From assembly GCA_028551475.1 (NCBI GenBank), contig CM052357.1:22672451-22736450 (forward strand): a DNA stretch of 64,000 nucleotides, read 5' to 3'. The notes under the pieces were generated by a model. It made no database searches, had not been told where the DNA came from, and was given only the letters and a program-made list of their open reading frames with translations. Shown in pieces: positions 22,247 through 34,757 of the stretch. This DNA is from Casuarina equisetifolia. Taxonomy: Eukaryota > Streptophyta > Magnoliopsida > Fagales > Casuarinaceae. Positions within the stretch are counted from its first letter, which is position 1, and each line of letters begins with the position of its first letter. The position numbers and the translations under genes are program-made.

Positions 22247-23295
22247 ATGGCAGCCCCTGCAGCATTTTCAGCTGCGGCTTATCTACCAGGGGTCGAGCCC
22301 AACCGATTCCTGTCCTCTCGACCTCACTTTGACCGCGTTTTTCCTGCCCGGAGATCGCTTACTGTCGTCGCTATGGCACCCAAAAAGAAGGTACTGGCTT
22401 CTCTTTTTATCATTTCCAAGAGTGCCGGTGCTTCGTGTTTGGCTGTCAGGAAATTTTAGGGGAAGAGATTGAGAAACGAGTCCTAGTTTTTTGTATTTTC
22501 TGCTGTTAGATTGAAATATGAGTATGGAAAAACTTTGGGGTTTTAAATTTAGGCAGAGCATCAAGCAAAACTTTGTTGAATCAACTAAATATCCTTTGCT
22601 CATTGCTAGTAGAATGGCACACATAGAAGGAAGCAATCAGTCGTGTCCTATCTTGTTCAACTTAGCACTGGGTCTTTTCCTTTCTCGGCTTCCAAACAGC
22701 AAGTAATTTCATGCATTGAAGTATTTAGTTTTGAAATTTTTCCTAGAAAAATTAAAACTTGGAACTTTTCACGGATAAAAATTGCATGTAAACCCAATCC
22801 CATGAAACCAAATTCCATTTCAAAGCCTAAATCCAATATTGAAAAGGGCAGGTGAACAAGTACGACGAGAAATGGCAGAAACAGTGGTTCGGTGCGGGCA
22901 TCTTCTACGAGGGGGCGGAGGAACTGGAGATGGACGTGTTCAAGGAGCTCGAAAAGCGGAAGGTCCTGAGCAATGTTGAAAAGGCCGGTCTGCTCTCCAA
23001 AGCCGAGGAGCTGGGCTTCACTCTTTCCTCCATCGAAAAGCTCGGAGTATTCTCTAAGGCCGAGGACCTCGGCCTGCTTAGCTTGCTTGAGAAGACCGCC
23101 AGCTTCTCCCCCTCCGTTCTCGCTTCCGCCTCGCTGCCCGTATTAGTGGCAGCGCTGGCGACCATCGTGCTGATTCCGGACGACTCTGCAGGGCTGGTGG
23201 CTGCGCAGGCCCTGCTAGCCGGAGGGCTCGGAGTTGGAGCTGTTGGCTTGTTCGTTGCATCCATTGTGCTGGACGGTTTACAAGAAGCTGATTGA
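22247..23295 (+). CDS. RIQ-like thylakoid membrane protein (DUF1118 family)
   Basis: Two exons, 22247-22390 and 22852-23295 (144 + 444 nt), encode 195 residues. The N-terminus, rich in Ala, Ser and Arg, looks like a chloroplast transit peptide of about 40 residues. It is followed by MAPKKK and, across the intron, VNKYDEKWQKQWFGAGIF, the family hallmark. The middle has repeated blocks such as KAGLLSKAEELG, SSIEKLGVFSKAEDLG and LLSLLEK. The C-terminal third has two hydrophobic segments (SVLASASLPVLVAALATIV and GLVAAQALLAGGLGVGAVG) and ends VLDGLQEAD. RIQ1 and RIQ2 of Arabidopsis are DUF1118 proteins of grana thylakoids that affect light-harvesting complex organisation, grana stacking and non-photochemical quenching. 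Assignment rests on remembered family sequence. RIQ2 lies next to QUIRKY in Arabidopsis, which fits the neighbourhood. Confidence 0.85.
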
Positions 23296-23538
23296 TTGTC
23301 TTTTCTTTTGCTTTCCCTTTCTTAGTGTTACTTCTCTTCGGGGTGGGTAGGAGAACTCTGGTTCTTGGAAGAGTGGCCGTTGCCAAAGGTTGTAAATTTG
23401 AAGGGGGTGAGGCGGAAACAATTTGGGATTCAGGAATAATGTATATCATGGTTTGCAAATTTCTGCAAAAAAATGCTAACTTCTGGAACAGATTTGCTCT
23501 ACATTGGTGAAGAAGATAGGAGGATATCCATGGATATG

Positions 23539-23690
23539 GAAACAAGTTTGTGAGTATATTGGACATATTTGTAAGGTGTAGATACTCCATAGAGATGAAC
23601 AACGGACATGAAAACAAGTTTCTGAGCATGTTGGACATCTTTGTAAGGTGTAGATACTCCATAGAGACAAAGAACGTAAGCCATATTACG
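23539..23690. repeat. Two-copy tandem repeat with 72-base period
   Basis: Two units in a row share AACAAGTTT (23541 and 23613) and an identical stretch TTTGTAAGGTGTAGATACTC continuing into CATAGAGA. They lie between the RIQ-like gene and the tRNA. No function is evident. Confidence 0.75.
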
Positions 23691-23826
23691 TCCAATCAAG
23701 AAACCCAATGAATGAAAATGGAAGGTGAAGTGCATAGTGGTGATGGAAGGTTTGGTCGTCTTTCTTTGTTTGTCAATGGAGCACCTCGCATAACAAAACA
23801 AAAAATGTTGGATCAGAGAAGGAAAA

Positions 23827-23899
23827 TGGAGATGCGGGGTATCGATCCCCGTACCTCTCGCATGCTAAGCGAGCGCTCTACCATCTGAGCTACATCCCC
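23827..23899 (-). tRNA. tRNA-Ala (anticodon AGC)
   Basis: A 73-base sequence on the minus strand folds into a full cloverleaf. The acceptor stem is GGGGATG/CATCTCC with one G-U, the D arm is GCTCAGATGGTAGAGC, and the anticodon stem CTCGC/GCGAG holds the loop TTAGCAT (anticodon AGC). The T arm is CGGGG ATCGATA CCCCG and the discriminator is A. The sequence is the usual plant nuclear tRNA-Ala form with no intron and no encoded CCA. A TTTT pol III terminator follows after one base (rc of 23823-23826). Confidence 0.97.
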
Positions 23900-24673
23900 T
23901 TATGCAAGGATTATTGAACTTAGAGTTCAACAAGACTTAAAATAAAATTCTTGAGGAAATCCAAACTATTCTTTTGAAGTTCTTTCTGGGTTTCTCTTTC
24001 CTTGTCTTTGAGACAATAGACATCCCTTTTACTCGAGCTTAACTCACGCACACCAAAAACATAAAAGTTGAATAAATGCTTGAAATTCATTTTAAAAAGA
24101 ATAGTTACTAATAAGAGGAGTATGTCTTTCATTTTAAAAAGAAAACTAAATCAAAATTAAAATAATATGGGATGACCATTCGTATGAGTCCAAATGTTGA
24201 GAAATATACATAGAGGTGCAACAATAAAACTTCGGTTCTAATAAAATATTAGAATAGTTTAACTTCTTCATTTAAAATCAGCTGCTTAAAAAAATAGATA
24301 TTTGAACATATAAGAAATTTTTTAAATCAAGATATTGCCAAGATAAGACCACTATCGGATTTAACAAGAAGATAATATGGCTTTGTCGGGTGAGGCATGA
24401 TCTGTCTACATGCTAGAAATCTTGAAAACGGACTCCAAACTCATGGATGTGGTATTCATTAAGACAACTATAGGATGCTCAAAATAGAATTACAAGTACA
24501 GGTCTAGTCTTTGTTGTGCTGGTACAACATACAGTTAATTATGCAGAATCAAGCCACAAGAATCGTGATTCTAGAACTATAATATAAGGTCTAGGTAGCA
24601 TCTAAGATGACTCTCTCCCTTTCTGATGGATAGGATATATCCTTAATGACTTTTTTTGCAAATCAACTTTGCT
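23900..24673. other. Gap between tRNA-Ala and the NPF transporter
   Basis: AT-rich DNA, probably including the 3' UTR of the NPF gene on the minus strand. I see no other gene. Confidence 0.5.
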
Positions 24674-27600
24674 TTAGTTATAAGGACTCATTGATTTGTA
24701 CTTATAGCGGTTGGCCCAGAAGAGATAGTGCAGAAAATTGAATCCGCTTAATACACACATGAGCCAGTAGAACCTCTCCAGGTGATAATGATTCAGGTTG
24801 CTACCAGAGAGCCATGGTCTCTGTCGATGGGCACTAGTGACACTGTTAACTATTGATACAAGCACTGAGCTGAGGTAATAGCCCATGGCGAGCGAGGTCC
24901 AGGAGAGAGCCGTGGCTAGAGATCTCATGCTTGATGGCGCCTCCGTGAAGAAAAACTCCATAGTGCCAGCCAAGGTGAAGAGGTCAGCTGAGCCAAGGAA
25001 CAAGTACTGCAAAGCCACCCAGAGAAATGTCATGGGTATAGGTGGAGGTTCTGGGGAATCTAGTAGCCCAGATTCAGCAGCCACCTTCTTTCGCTTGATT
25101 TCTATTAGAGCTGCCACTCCCATGGCTAAAATGGACAGGACTAGCCCCGTCCCTATTCGTTGTAGATGGGTGATCCCCATTTCAATTTTGGTCATTTTTC
25201 TGGCAAATGGAATGACTGCATGGTTATACACCGGCGCAAGGATCATGATAAAGAGGACTGGGAAGACGGGGAGAGAAGCTGGTGGTACTTTCAAGGAGCC
25301 AAGCTTAGTATTCATTGTAGCTGCTTGTTGGACTGAAAAGGTGGAGAGCTGAGCAAGGCAGCAGTTTAGCATAATCGTAGACAAGAAAATTGGGATTATA
25401 CTTAGCACTATCTTGACGTCTTCTACTTGCTTTGCTGAGCACTTCAGCATGGGGTGGACATGCTTATTGATCACTGCTCTGTCAAGGAACTGGAGCCTTT
25501 CTGTTGGAGTTTCTCTAGGGGCCATATCTTTAGCATCATTCTCTCCTCCCTCGCTGGTTTCTGCTGTTTGGGCAGGGCTTGAGTTCATGCTCATGACGGT
25601 ATTGTTAGAATTCTTAGCTTTGAGTATGTTGTAAATTGCTGCAGCAACAACCTGTTGTACATATTTCAGAGTTCTTATTAGCCAGTTTGATCAAATGCAA
25701 GTTGCTTAGTGTTGTAAGCCGATATTTGTTTACATTCTACCTTGAAGATAGTTGTGATGGGGCTTCCTGTAGGAATTTTGGTCCTGTAAGTAGGAGAACC
25801 AAGGAGGAACAGCGGGATGGAAATCAATATCGTCGCCGTTGAGATCCCGAAACCCCATTGCCAGCCTTTGTTGTCTTCTACCCATACAACAAAAGTGACT
25901 GCAATTAAAGCCCCACAAGAGAGGCAGAAAATATAGTAGTTGAAGAATGATGATCTTTGCTTCCTTCCATGTGGGGTGGTCTCGTCGAACTGTTCAGCCC
26001 CATGCGAGGGAAGCGAACCCTTTATCCCTCCAACACCTAGGGCCACCAGATAAAGGCCTGCAAACAAGATCAATGCTTCTGTGCCATCAACCTTCTGACA
26101 TACTATGCTGGAGTTGACTAAGACGCAGGGACGGGGCTTCAAGGATGGTAAGTGAGCTTGAATTGTTAGTATCAGCAGACCCTGTTTCATTAGTCAGAGT
26201 TTGTTTAGAATGTAAATGTGTAATCCCTTTGCTGGAACCTCGGAAAAGATAGAAATGGGTTAACCACGTACACACAAATTATGAACTTCTACAAATGGAG
26301 GTAAAGCTTTGAAAAGAACCACGCCATCATTAATTACGATTGCAGATTAAGTTCCCATGAAAAAATTTAGGTATTGTATGGTGTATGTGATAATCAAATC
26401 TGGGTTGCTCATTTGAAACACAAGAACGGTACCAAAAAAGTTGTGATTTTCTCTTTGTTAAGTAGGCCTAAAGATATTTCCCCAGAAAGGCTCTAAGAAA
26501 AAAGCTCTATTTCCTGTATGGGATGAAATTCCAACATTAACCAATGTGGAAGGCCTTTCCGGCTATTAGCCAAAAAAGGAAAGACAAGCCCACTTTGATA
26601 CCATATTAAGTAGGTTCAATGGTACAAGCACTCATGAGAAAAGAGAGACACCAACTTATATAAAGCCCCCCACCCCAACAAAAAAAGGAAACTCCAGCAA
26701 ATGCCCAACACTACACTCTTCGTTAACTATCTTATCTCTTCATCTACTGTTTTCTTCTCTACTTTTCTTTGGCCACTGGGTAGTTTAGCAAGCTTACGAA
26801 ATAAGGCCAAGGGAGAGGTAGCAGGAGAAGAGCTCAACCACGATGGGGAGATGAAAGGGTGCTTAGGAGAGGGTAATGGTGAACCAATTGAAGAGAAAAC
26901 ACACATATATATAAATATTAATAATATTTTATGTGGTTTGGGATAAACTAATTTAAATATTTATAATTTTTTTTTTTTTTACTCTTTGATACTTCTATAT
27001 ATTTTATTCGTACCAAATCACCAAATAAGACAAATACATATGAGATTTGAAAATGTTTATATTTGAAACAAACCATAACTAAAATTTTTTTCAGTTTTCT
27101 CTTACTTGTAATTTATTCCATGACCACCGGTCGTAATTCTCATCGGTGATACCCTACGTAATGGGCATCCTAAAAAGGAACCTGACACTGAAAGCTGGAT
27201 GGATTCTTGTCTTATTTGTGAAGCTACCTACTAGAATGCAATTCAAGACAAAGTTCTAGCTTACCGGAAGAATCTGTGGAAGTCTGGCAAAGCGACAAAC
27301 TCAATACAGTCGCAAAAAACTGATGGAAAAGGCAGCAGAAGCATAAAATATGCAGGAAACTAACCGCAAATTCTATTGCAGCACTGATCAAATAGATGCA
27401 ATAAGTGGAACAGAATGCATCTGCGAGAAAGCCACCAAGGAGAGCAAGAAGGAAGGCTGTGCCCATGAAATTGGTAACCATGTTGGCGGAAGTGGAGGGA
27501 GAAAAATGCATGAATCTCGACAGGTATAGCACAAGGTTGCTCGCATTGGCCAGGAATGCCAGGTTCTCCAATACCTCCACCACTGAGATTTAGAGTCATA

Positions 27601-27910
27601 ACAAAATCTCGCACGTAAGTGTTTATTTGCCATGATAGGCTTTCTCTAATCCAATTCAGTATGAAATGAATACTAAAAACGTGAATATGATGATCCGAAG
27701 TTTTACTAACCCAACACGAAGGAAGCAGCGAGCATGCCACCATGACGGCCTCTTAAGGCAGGCTTGTTCCTCCAATCCACATAGCCTTCCCATATGTTTA
27801 AGTTGTGTGATTCTTCCTACAGCAATGGCCCCAATGAATGTAGAACAATAAGTAAATAAAACTTGGAAGAAAGATATATTAGAAGAAGCTCTGAATTGGA
27901 ATCCCACCAT
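24674..27910 (-). CDS. NPF4-type transporter (NRT1/PTR family)
   Basis: Five exons on the minus strand: 27910-27908 (the ATG alone), 27816-27711, 27582-27365, 26181-25741 and 25651-24674. They total 1746 nt, or 581 residues, the normal length for the family, and all phases fit. The protein begins M-EESHNLNIWEGYVDWRNKPA. It carries the PTR signature region (FMGTAFLLALLGGFLADAF), ALGVGGIKGSLPSHGAEQFDE and the C-terminal HLERFYWLMCVLSGFNFLHY typical of the NPF4 clade. The first helix has E39-V-L-E42-N43 where proton-coupled NPF members have ExxE[K/R], so the basic residue is replaced by Asn. NPF4 members carry nitrate, abscisic acid or gibberellin across the plasma membrane; the substrate cannot be told here. 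The single-codon first exon is inferred, because the frame of exon 2 is closed by TAG just upstream and has no ATG. Confidence 0.88.
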
Positions 27911-30900
27911 CTCTTTCTAACTTCTGCAGGATGGTTCTAATGGAAGATTTCCAGTATTTTTCTCAGCCAAAGAAGCAGGGTGTGAGAATGAGTCGGGGTT
28001 GGATGGCGGCAGAAGACTGGTTAAAGAAGCTTTTTATCAGGTTGTAGTGAGAGATGGAATCATACTTATAGACTCTGAAAATGGTGGTCCAAACAGTAAG
28101 AAAAATCTAGATGCCATGAAAGTGACTGCTCATTCTCCAGAACTTTTTTAACTCGCATTGCTAAGGGTCGGCAGTATCCAACTATACCTGAGAGAAGGAG
28201 AATTGTTCTTATTTCGAATCTCATTTTTTGGAAGAACCATATCTGAGCATGAACAGAAGTAAAATCGGGAACAAATTTGTCCCGCGAATATGATCTTTGA
28301 TGTTCTCGTTTGTTCTATTCACATTGACGTGTCACTGAAAATGGTAAGTGTTAATCATACCGTTCAAAACAATTCTAAATGAAGTATAGATGATATGGAA
28401 GTATACTCGTAGGAATCACAAAAGTTCAAGTGTGTAAATGTATATCGTTGGAATTTAGTGTATGCCTTATTCAAGATAAAGGGACAAATTAAAAATTAAA
28501 AATTAATACATATTCAACATTGTCAATATAATGACATCTTGCACTTTTATCTACATGAGTATTCATCTATTTTATGAGCTGCTCTTGGGAAAGCAAGTGA
28601 GTTTTCTAATGGTAGATATGATTTGCTTATTGGAAATCAAATGTGTTATAAGAAGATCGGCTGAAGGCCTTGAAAAGACCACTCGAACATCAGGGAGTGG
28701 ACATAATTTCAAGAGATACAAAATCTCGAAAGCAGTTGGCCAGGGGATTAAATGAGGCGATAGTGGAGCTGTGATGTGGTTGAAGGCAAAGTAGAACGAG
28801 GCTTTAGAGTTGTCACACCCTAAATCATTCACATTACTAGTGGCTGGACCATTGAGTTAAAGCTAATCCCAAGAGATCAACTCCAACTGTAACTGCACTA
28901 TCTCTGCCTTAACCTGCACCGACCTTTCCTAATGTGGAAAGTTCTTCAGGGTTATGTTCATAATCCTCAACAAGGACAGAAACCTATGGCTTGGATTTGG
29001 CTCCTAGAATTCTCTAATGGCCATTGGTTCTGAGAAATCAAGGCCATTAGATCCCTTTGACCTGTGACAGTTCAAGTGGGCTTTGTCTTTTCTCATGTTC
29101 TGATGGAGCTTCATCCTACCACTGGAGCTATCTGATGGTGGCATCCTCATTATGTGTTGCCCTGCTGTGCCGGTTTTCATTGTTAGCCACCTGGGTCATT
29201 ATTCTTGTGCTCACTAAAACATGTGGATGTGAGATTCCAGAGGGATATGGGTGCAGCATCTATGAGATACCCATGTTGGGTGGCTAGAAGCCTTCGCATC
29301 AAGGGCCCTACTGGCCTACCTTGATTTACTCCCATCTACTGGAAGCTCGCCACAATGTAGTAGTTCATCATTGCATTTCACCCAAAAGATGTTGGGAGAT
29401 TAAACTAGTCAATCCGTGAAGACATATAAAAAATACAAAGTAAATTTAAATAAATAAGTAAAATTAAAAAATTTGAGTAGTTTAGGATAAATCAATCTCT
29501 ATTTTTACTAAGCACCAATTTACTTTTTATTTGGAAGTCTTTCAACCATCAATGAATTAATAGAGAATTTCCTTTTATGTGTCTCTCTCTTTGTTGTAAC
29601 ACTTACCAAATAACACAACATGCATAAAATTTTGTAAAACATAATTTTTAGAAGCAACCCAAAAGAAACTCTAATTGACATAATTATTATTTTGTCTCTA
29701 CATATAAATTATCATTTTTTTTTCATTATCCCTAGTTTGGACTCCATAATTGAAAAGAGTGGCTAGTGGGTTTTATTCTTTTTCTTTTTCCTTTCTTCCT
29801 GGTTCACGGGAAAAGGTCTAGCAAAACTAAAAGATAGTAGAAAACCCTGTTTTGGATAAAGATATTGATTAGGCTAAGAAGAAACTAGCTTTTTGTCACG
29901 CGTGCTTGCATGAATTATGGCAGCCATACTCCTCTGATAGACACGTTTCTAGAACAAACCAATGGTGGAAGTACACAAAATGGCTCGGATTAGGCAATTG
30001 AAGTCACCTCATTTGACCTTTGCTATCACTCGCAATCTGGAAAGCTTAGCTTAAAACCCCAGTGGCATGATTGCTAGGATTTCTCATTCATAGAAACATT
30101 AAAGAAACATTATTTCAAAACTAGTGCAGCTTAGGTTCTGATTCTCTGTTATTCTAGAATATTGCAAAGGAAAAACTAGAACACTTGGTAACAATGCCAT
30201 CATCTTGATTCCTCTAGTATTTGGCATATATATGTGGATCGAACACAATTCCTTGGCTATTTTGATACCAGCCGAACTTATCTTCACATCTACAGTTGTC
30301 TGTTTGCTTAGCACTTCGTTAGATTGGAGGTTCTCCTCTACACTGACAAGCATAGGAGCAGAAATTACATTTGGCAATCTCCCCACCTGAAGTCTTCAAC
30401 TCACAAAAACTGCGAAAAAAGGATGCTAGAATACCTTACAGTATTTATAACTTGTTATAAAATCTTCCTTATGTAAACAAATTATCTTTCTTCCTTTTTC
30501 TTACTAAAAATGATCCTTTATTTGGAGGGAAATGACCAGCAGTCATACAACCTCGTGTTCTGGTTGGCGACTCTTTGGCAATGACCAGTATCCCTAGCAT
30601 CACCTTTCCTCAGGCCAGGGCTGAAGTATTGTTCTTGGACTTCATATGGTTGGGACAGGCTTGGGCTACAACAATTAGACCTGTCTTGCTCAGGTCTGCT
30701 CCTTGCCTTTTCATACAGAAATTATATCTTGGCAGTAACCTTAATTGTGTTTTTGGAAGTGGGCATTTGCTGAAACCTCTAACAAAGTGAAATATTGTCT
30801 ATTAACTTCAACAAAATCTAAATGCCCAGATTGTCTAATCGAACAACTTTTTCCGCATAGCAGTTCCAGTTTTTGCCCTATCTTGTGGCCAACAATCCCA

Positions 30901-32930
30901 CTTTCTAGAACTGCCATAGTGGGTGGCTGGAAGCATAGGTTCTTCTTGTGAATAGAGTACTGGGCCACCGCCGGTGAGGGAGACAAAGTTGTCCCAACCT
31001 ACGGCCACCCCAGCATAAGAAAAGTGATCTGAGACAGCAGGTGATCGAGTGAGATGACAGGATTAAAAGCGGTTCTGTAACATGTCTCTGCTCTGCGGTG
31101 AGGTCAATGCGGGGTAAGTATCAGATCGGAATCCCCATGGAGCTTTTTTGTGATAGAACATGGCCTTTAGTGCAGAGACCGTTGGTTGGTCTGTCACTTT
31201 CTACTGCTAATATACTATGGTCACGCTTTTCTTCTTTCATGGCTGTTTGCCAAACTTCATTCTTTCTTTCATTAAGATAAACTAGATTAATGGGGTTACC
31301 TAGCTTTGAAAATGCAACGTTCAGGGTTTCTATTTGATTCCTATGTACGACAACCACAGGCCAGCACCATGAAAGAAGCCACTTTGTCTAAGCCGTGGAC
31401 CACTTCCACAGATATATAGCTTTGGGCCGTGGCCACTGAGAGAAGATGGTGTTCATTTGTGGCCACCCCTACAGCCTAGAGATGGAGACTAAATCTTGTA
31501 CCAGGATAAACCCCCTTTTCATCTTTGGCAGTAGAACCTCCACTTGCGCCGGAGAAACAGTAGCCTGTGGACCATTTGCATCAGAAAGCAGGTCTAGGTC
31601 CTGGCTATTGAGTTAAAAAGATGTTGTTTTATGAGACTGGGGGCCAGTCTTGTGGCCTAAATGAGTAAGACATCAATTGCTTTTGGATGTATCCACTTTA
31701 GGAGCATATTTTATAGTACATCTATTTGTTAAAATGACACCAATGGCGTGAGATTTGTGTCGGGTGAACACATATTTCACATTCTCAGCTAAAGCAGAAA
31801 ACAGAACAATAGCAAGGAGCATGATTGTTAGATCTGCCTAATCACAAACTGGGGTTGTCAAACTAGTTGATCGAATCATTTCTTTTATCATAAAACACAG
31901 TTTTTATCAAACCAACAGCAAGATGGAAGCTACTGCAAGTAAAGGCTACCACAATTAGGGATTATTAGTGTTCTATTTTGGAAGCTTTTTTCTCTCAGTA
32001 AAATCATTGAACATTAACGATGTTTGAAGGCAATTCAAGTTTTAATTCGCTCTTGGGCTTGAACTTTCGTGTGGTCACTTTCAAAGTCTATGCAGACAAG
32101 GCAGTTTTGGACGGCCGACTTGATATGATATTTTAGGAGCAAAACCTTCAATAAACTAACAGCATCGGTCAGAACATTCGTTCTAAAATAGTGTGGTCCA
32201 CGGAGGCTTGTTGAAGTTCAGTCCCAAATATCGACTCCAACATGGGAGGCCACCAAGAAACTTCATGTTTTGACTTTGATTGCCAACTTGCTGGAGTCTT
32301 TGGCAAGGATATGGATATGGATTTGACACGATCAATGCAGGTACCTACCTGTTCTGGGGGAACATTGTATGGCTACCGCACCGAAATAGACAATGCTAAA
32401 GTCCAGCGTAAAGGAATCCAACCTTCACCACTTTGGGGGTTTTCATTTTCGTAAGAACCAAGCTTGAAGTGAACTGGTGAGAAGAGAAAACTGTATACAG
32501 AAACAGTGACCAGATCCCCCATTCGAATTGGTCCAAAAAGAGGCTACTTTTGCCCTTGTGGGTCTGGACCATCATGTACTAGTAAAGTCCTCGAGGAAAG
32601 TTAGAAGAGAAGGGTAAGAATACATGCACACTCTTTTGATTGTAGGACAGTGCAACAACCCCCAATTTCAAAACCCGGGTTTCAGTCCCTACATGCATTA
32701 ATACACTTTTGACTCCTTGTTTAAGTTTGACGACAATGAAGGCAACTAAGAACCACCTTTTTCATTTTTCCCTGAATATTAATTATCACGATATACCATA
32801 CTATTAGAAAGGTTCATACAATTGATTTTACAAGAGGAATGGAAGCTTGGGTTGGTGATGGTGACATGCTTTTAATTGGTTGATGTGAAAGTTAATATAA
32901 ATCTTCTTAACACTCGCATTAGAAATTTGT

Positions 32931-32951
32931 GTGTGTGTGTGTGTGTGTGTT
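32931..32951. repeat. (TG)n microsatellite followed by a T run
   Basis: About ten GT units lie next to eight or more T. It is an ordinary simple repeat. Confidence 0.85.
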
Positions 32952-34034
32952 TTTTTTCTTAAAATTAATCATTAAGAGAGATAAATACATCTACAATATA
33001 ATGATGGTTTTAAATCAAGACATTAGTTATTTTTAAAACATGTCACAAATATAAATAATTTAATATGAAATTTGAAATTTAAATTATGATACTATACTAA
33101 AAGAGATAAATTTGAAAATTACTATACTTATCCTCTTTAACAACATAGTAAACTTATCCTTTTCACCTAATCCTTCCAATGGAGAAGGAGAATTGCAGAC
33201 TGGCTCTGTTCTGATCTGATCTGCACCAATTAGACATTGGCAGAGTCGATAAGCAGGATAGGCATTAGTTTATGTGCGTATCGGAGGGAAAGTCCAACTA
33301 ATCCAAGCAACTCTCAACCAAGACCATACAGAATTTTATAATCTTGTGGTGGACAACAAAGGGCCCACGGTACATCAGCCGTGGCCAATGGGGACCCGAC
33401 GCGTTGGAGGACGAGCCCCGTGAGTGGTGGGAGCGGGGAGCGGAGAGCGGTTGTGGGGACGCGATGAAGTCAGAAAGAGGTGAGCCATCTGTCGCCTCCT
33501 GACTCGGCTTTCGTAGTTTAATTCTCGAGCTGCCCACACCCGAAAGCGACTGATTGGACAGGATTCTTTTGGCTTCTTCCCCCTCTCTCCTTGCCTCGTT
33601 GTCATGAACATATCCGGCCACCCTTTCGTTGCTTACCAAATTGCCCCTTCCATCTAGATCCTCCCATTTAGGGGCTCAAAGTTAAAAATATGGGGTGAAT
33701 CTTAGGTGTTGAATTAAGGAAATGTTAAGGTATCTTTACATATTTTAAGCTATTTTTAATGTTAATATAGTTGTTATCTTATTTATTAATGTTTTAGTTT
33801 GATAATATATATATATATATATATTTAAAAAACAAAAAGCAATTTTGAAGACAAAACTTGGATGCTTTTTAACTTATTATTAAAAATTTGGGATATTTTG
33901 TTATTCTTGATTTCATTACATAATTTACCACTTGTAAATTGAATCATTGTAATTTTCACAAATCCAAGATTAAAAAAAAAGTATATAAAAAAAAAGGTGA
34001 TTATTTATGTATTATTAATGTCTTGATGAGTCAA

Positions 34035-34143
34035 ACATCAAAATAATGCTTGTGTAAGGCCAATTGAGCGCAGCCACACAAGTAATAAGACATCAAAGTC
34101 ACACTTGTTTAAGACCAATTTAGCACAGCCACACAAATAGTAA
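34035..34143. repeat. Two-copy tandem repeat of about 55 bases
   Basis: The units share GACATCAAA, CTTGT-TAAG-CCAATT and AGC-CAGCCACACAA in the same order, with several base changes between copies. It is an old local duplication in AT-rich DNA upstream of the HD-Zip gene. Confidence 0.65.
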
Positions 34144-34598
34144 AATCATATGAGCAAGCCAACTTTTGCTAAGAGAATTATAAAAGAGATTAAGCATCAT
34201 GAAAGCTCTGTTTATCTAAATTTTATTTTTCATTTTCCTTACGTAAAGTTATTATAACACATGATGTGTAAGTCTAATTCAAACCTTGTAGCTGATTGAA
34301 ACTTGCAAGTTTCAAAATTCCTACTAGTCTATGCCGTTATATAATAATAAATAAATAAATGAAAAACAAAGGGAAGTCTTCTTCTAACTTGGAGGGGCAT
34401 CCTAGTAACTAAGCCGTTTCCATCCTCTGCTTACAACCCCTTAATATACCCCCATCAGAAGCTCCATTCATGGAAAATTAACCTTCTTTCTCTGTTCGGG
34501 GGCTGTAGCCAACCGGAACCCACCCTCTCTTCATCCCAGTTTCACTTTCTTGACAAGCCGTGGTTGGCATCCTCCATCTTCGGTCCTTCTTCTGAGTG

Positions 34599-34679
34599 AT
34601 GGGTGTGAGCAGCCGGTGCTCCCATACTTCGCACATCACCGAGATCATCATCACCAGCTTCTTCCGCCACAAGCCTTAG
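34599..34679 (+). promoter_or_regulatory. Upstream ORF encoding a 26-residue peptide in the HD-Zip leader
   Basis: The ATG at 34599 opens a 26-codon frame closed by TAG at 34677-34679, 78 bases before the main ATG at 34758. The peptide begins MGVSSRCSHTSHITEI and ends IITSFFRHKP. Arabidopsis ATHB1, the closest named relative of the main gene, is known to have a conserved peptide uORF (CPuORF33) that represses translation of the main frame. A peptide-level match is likely but was not checked by alignment. A second small uORF at 34722-34748 (eight codons) ends nine bases before the main ATG, and a four-codon ATG...TAA at 34470-34481 lies further up. Confidence 0.7.
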
Positions 34680-34757
34680 ATCATTACCCGAAACCAGGGC
34701 GATTGGATTATCCTTACCCAGATGAGAAAAAATTTGATCGGGTCTTAAGAAAATATT

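Larger units (their letters stand above)
27911..34469. other. Gene-poor interval between the NPF and HD-Zip genes
   Basis: About 6.5 kb with no recognisable gene. It holds the NPF promoter at the left, a (TG)n run at 32931-32951, a GC-rich patch at 33360-33610, a (TA)n run at 33808-33825 and a two-unit tandem repeat near 34035-34143. Open frames here are at most 113 codons and match no family I know. Confidence 0.5.
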
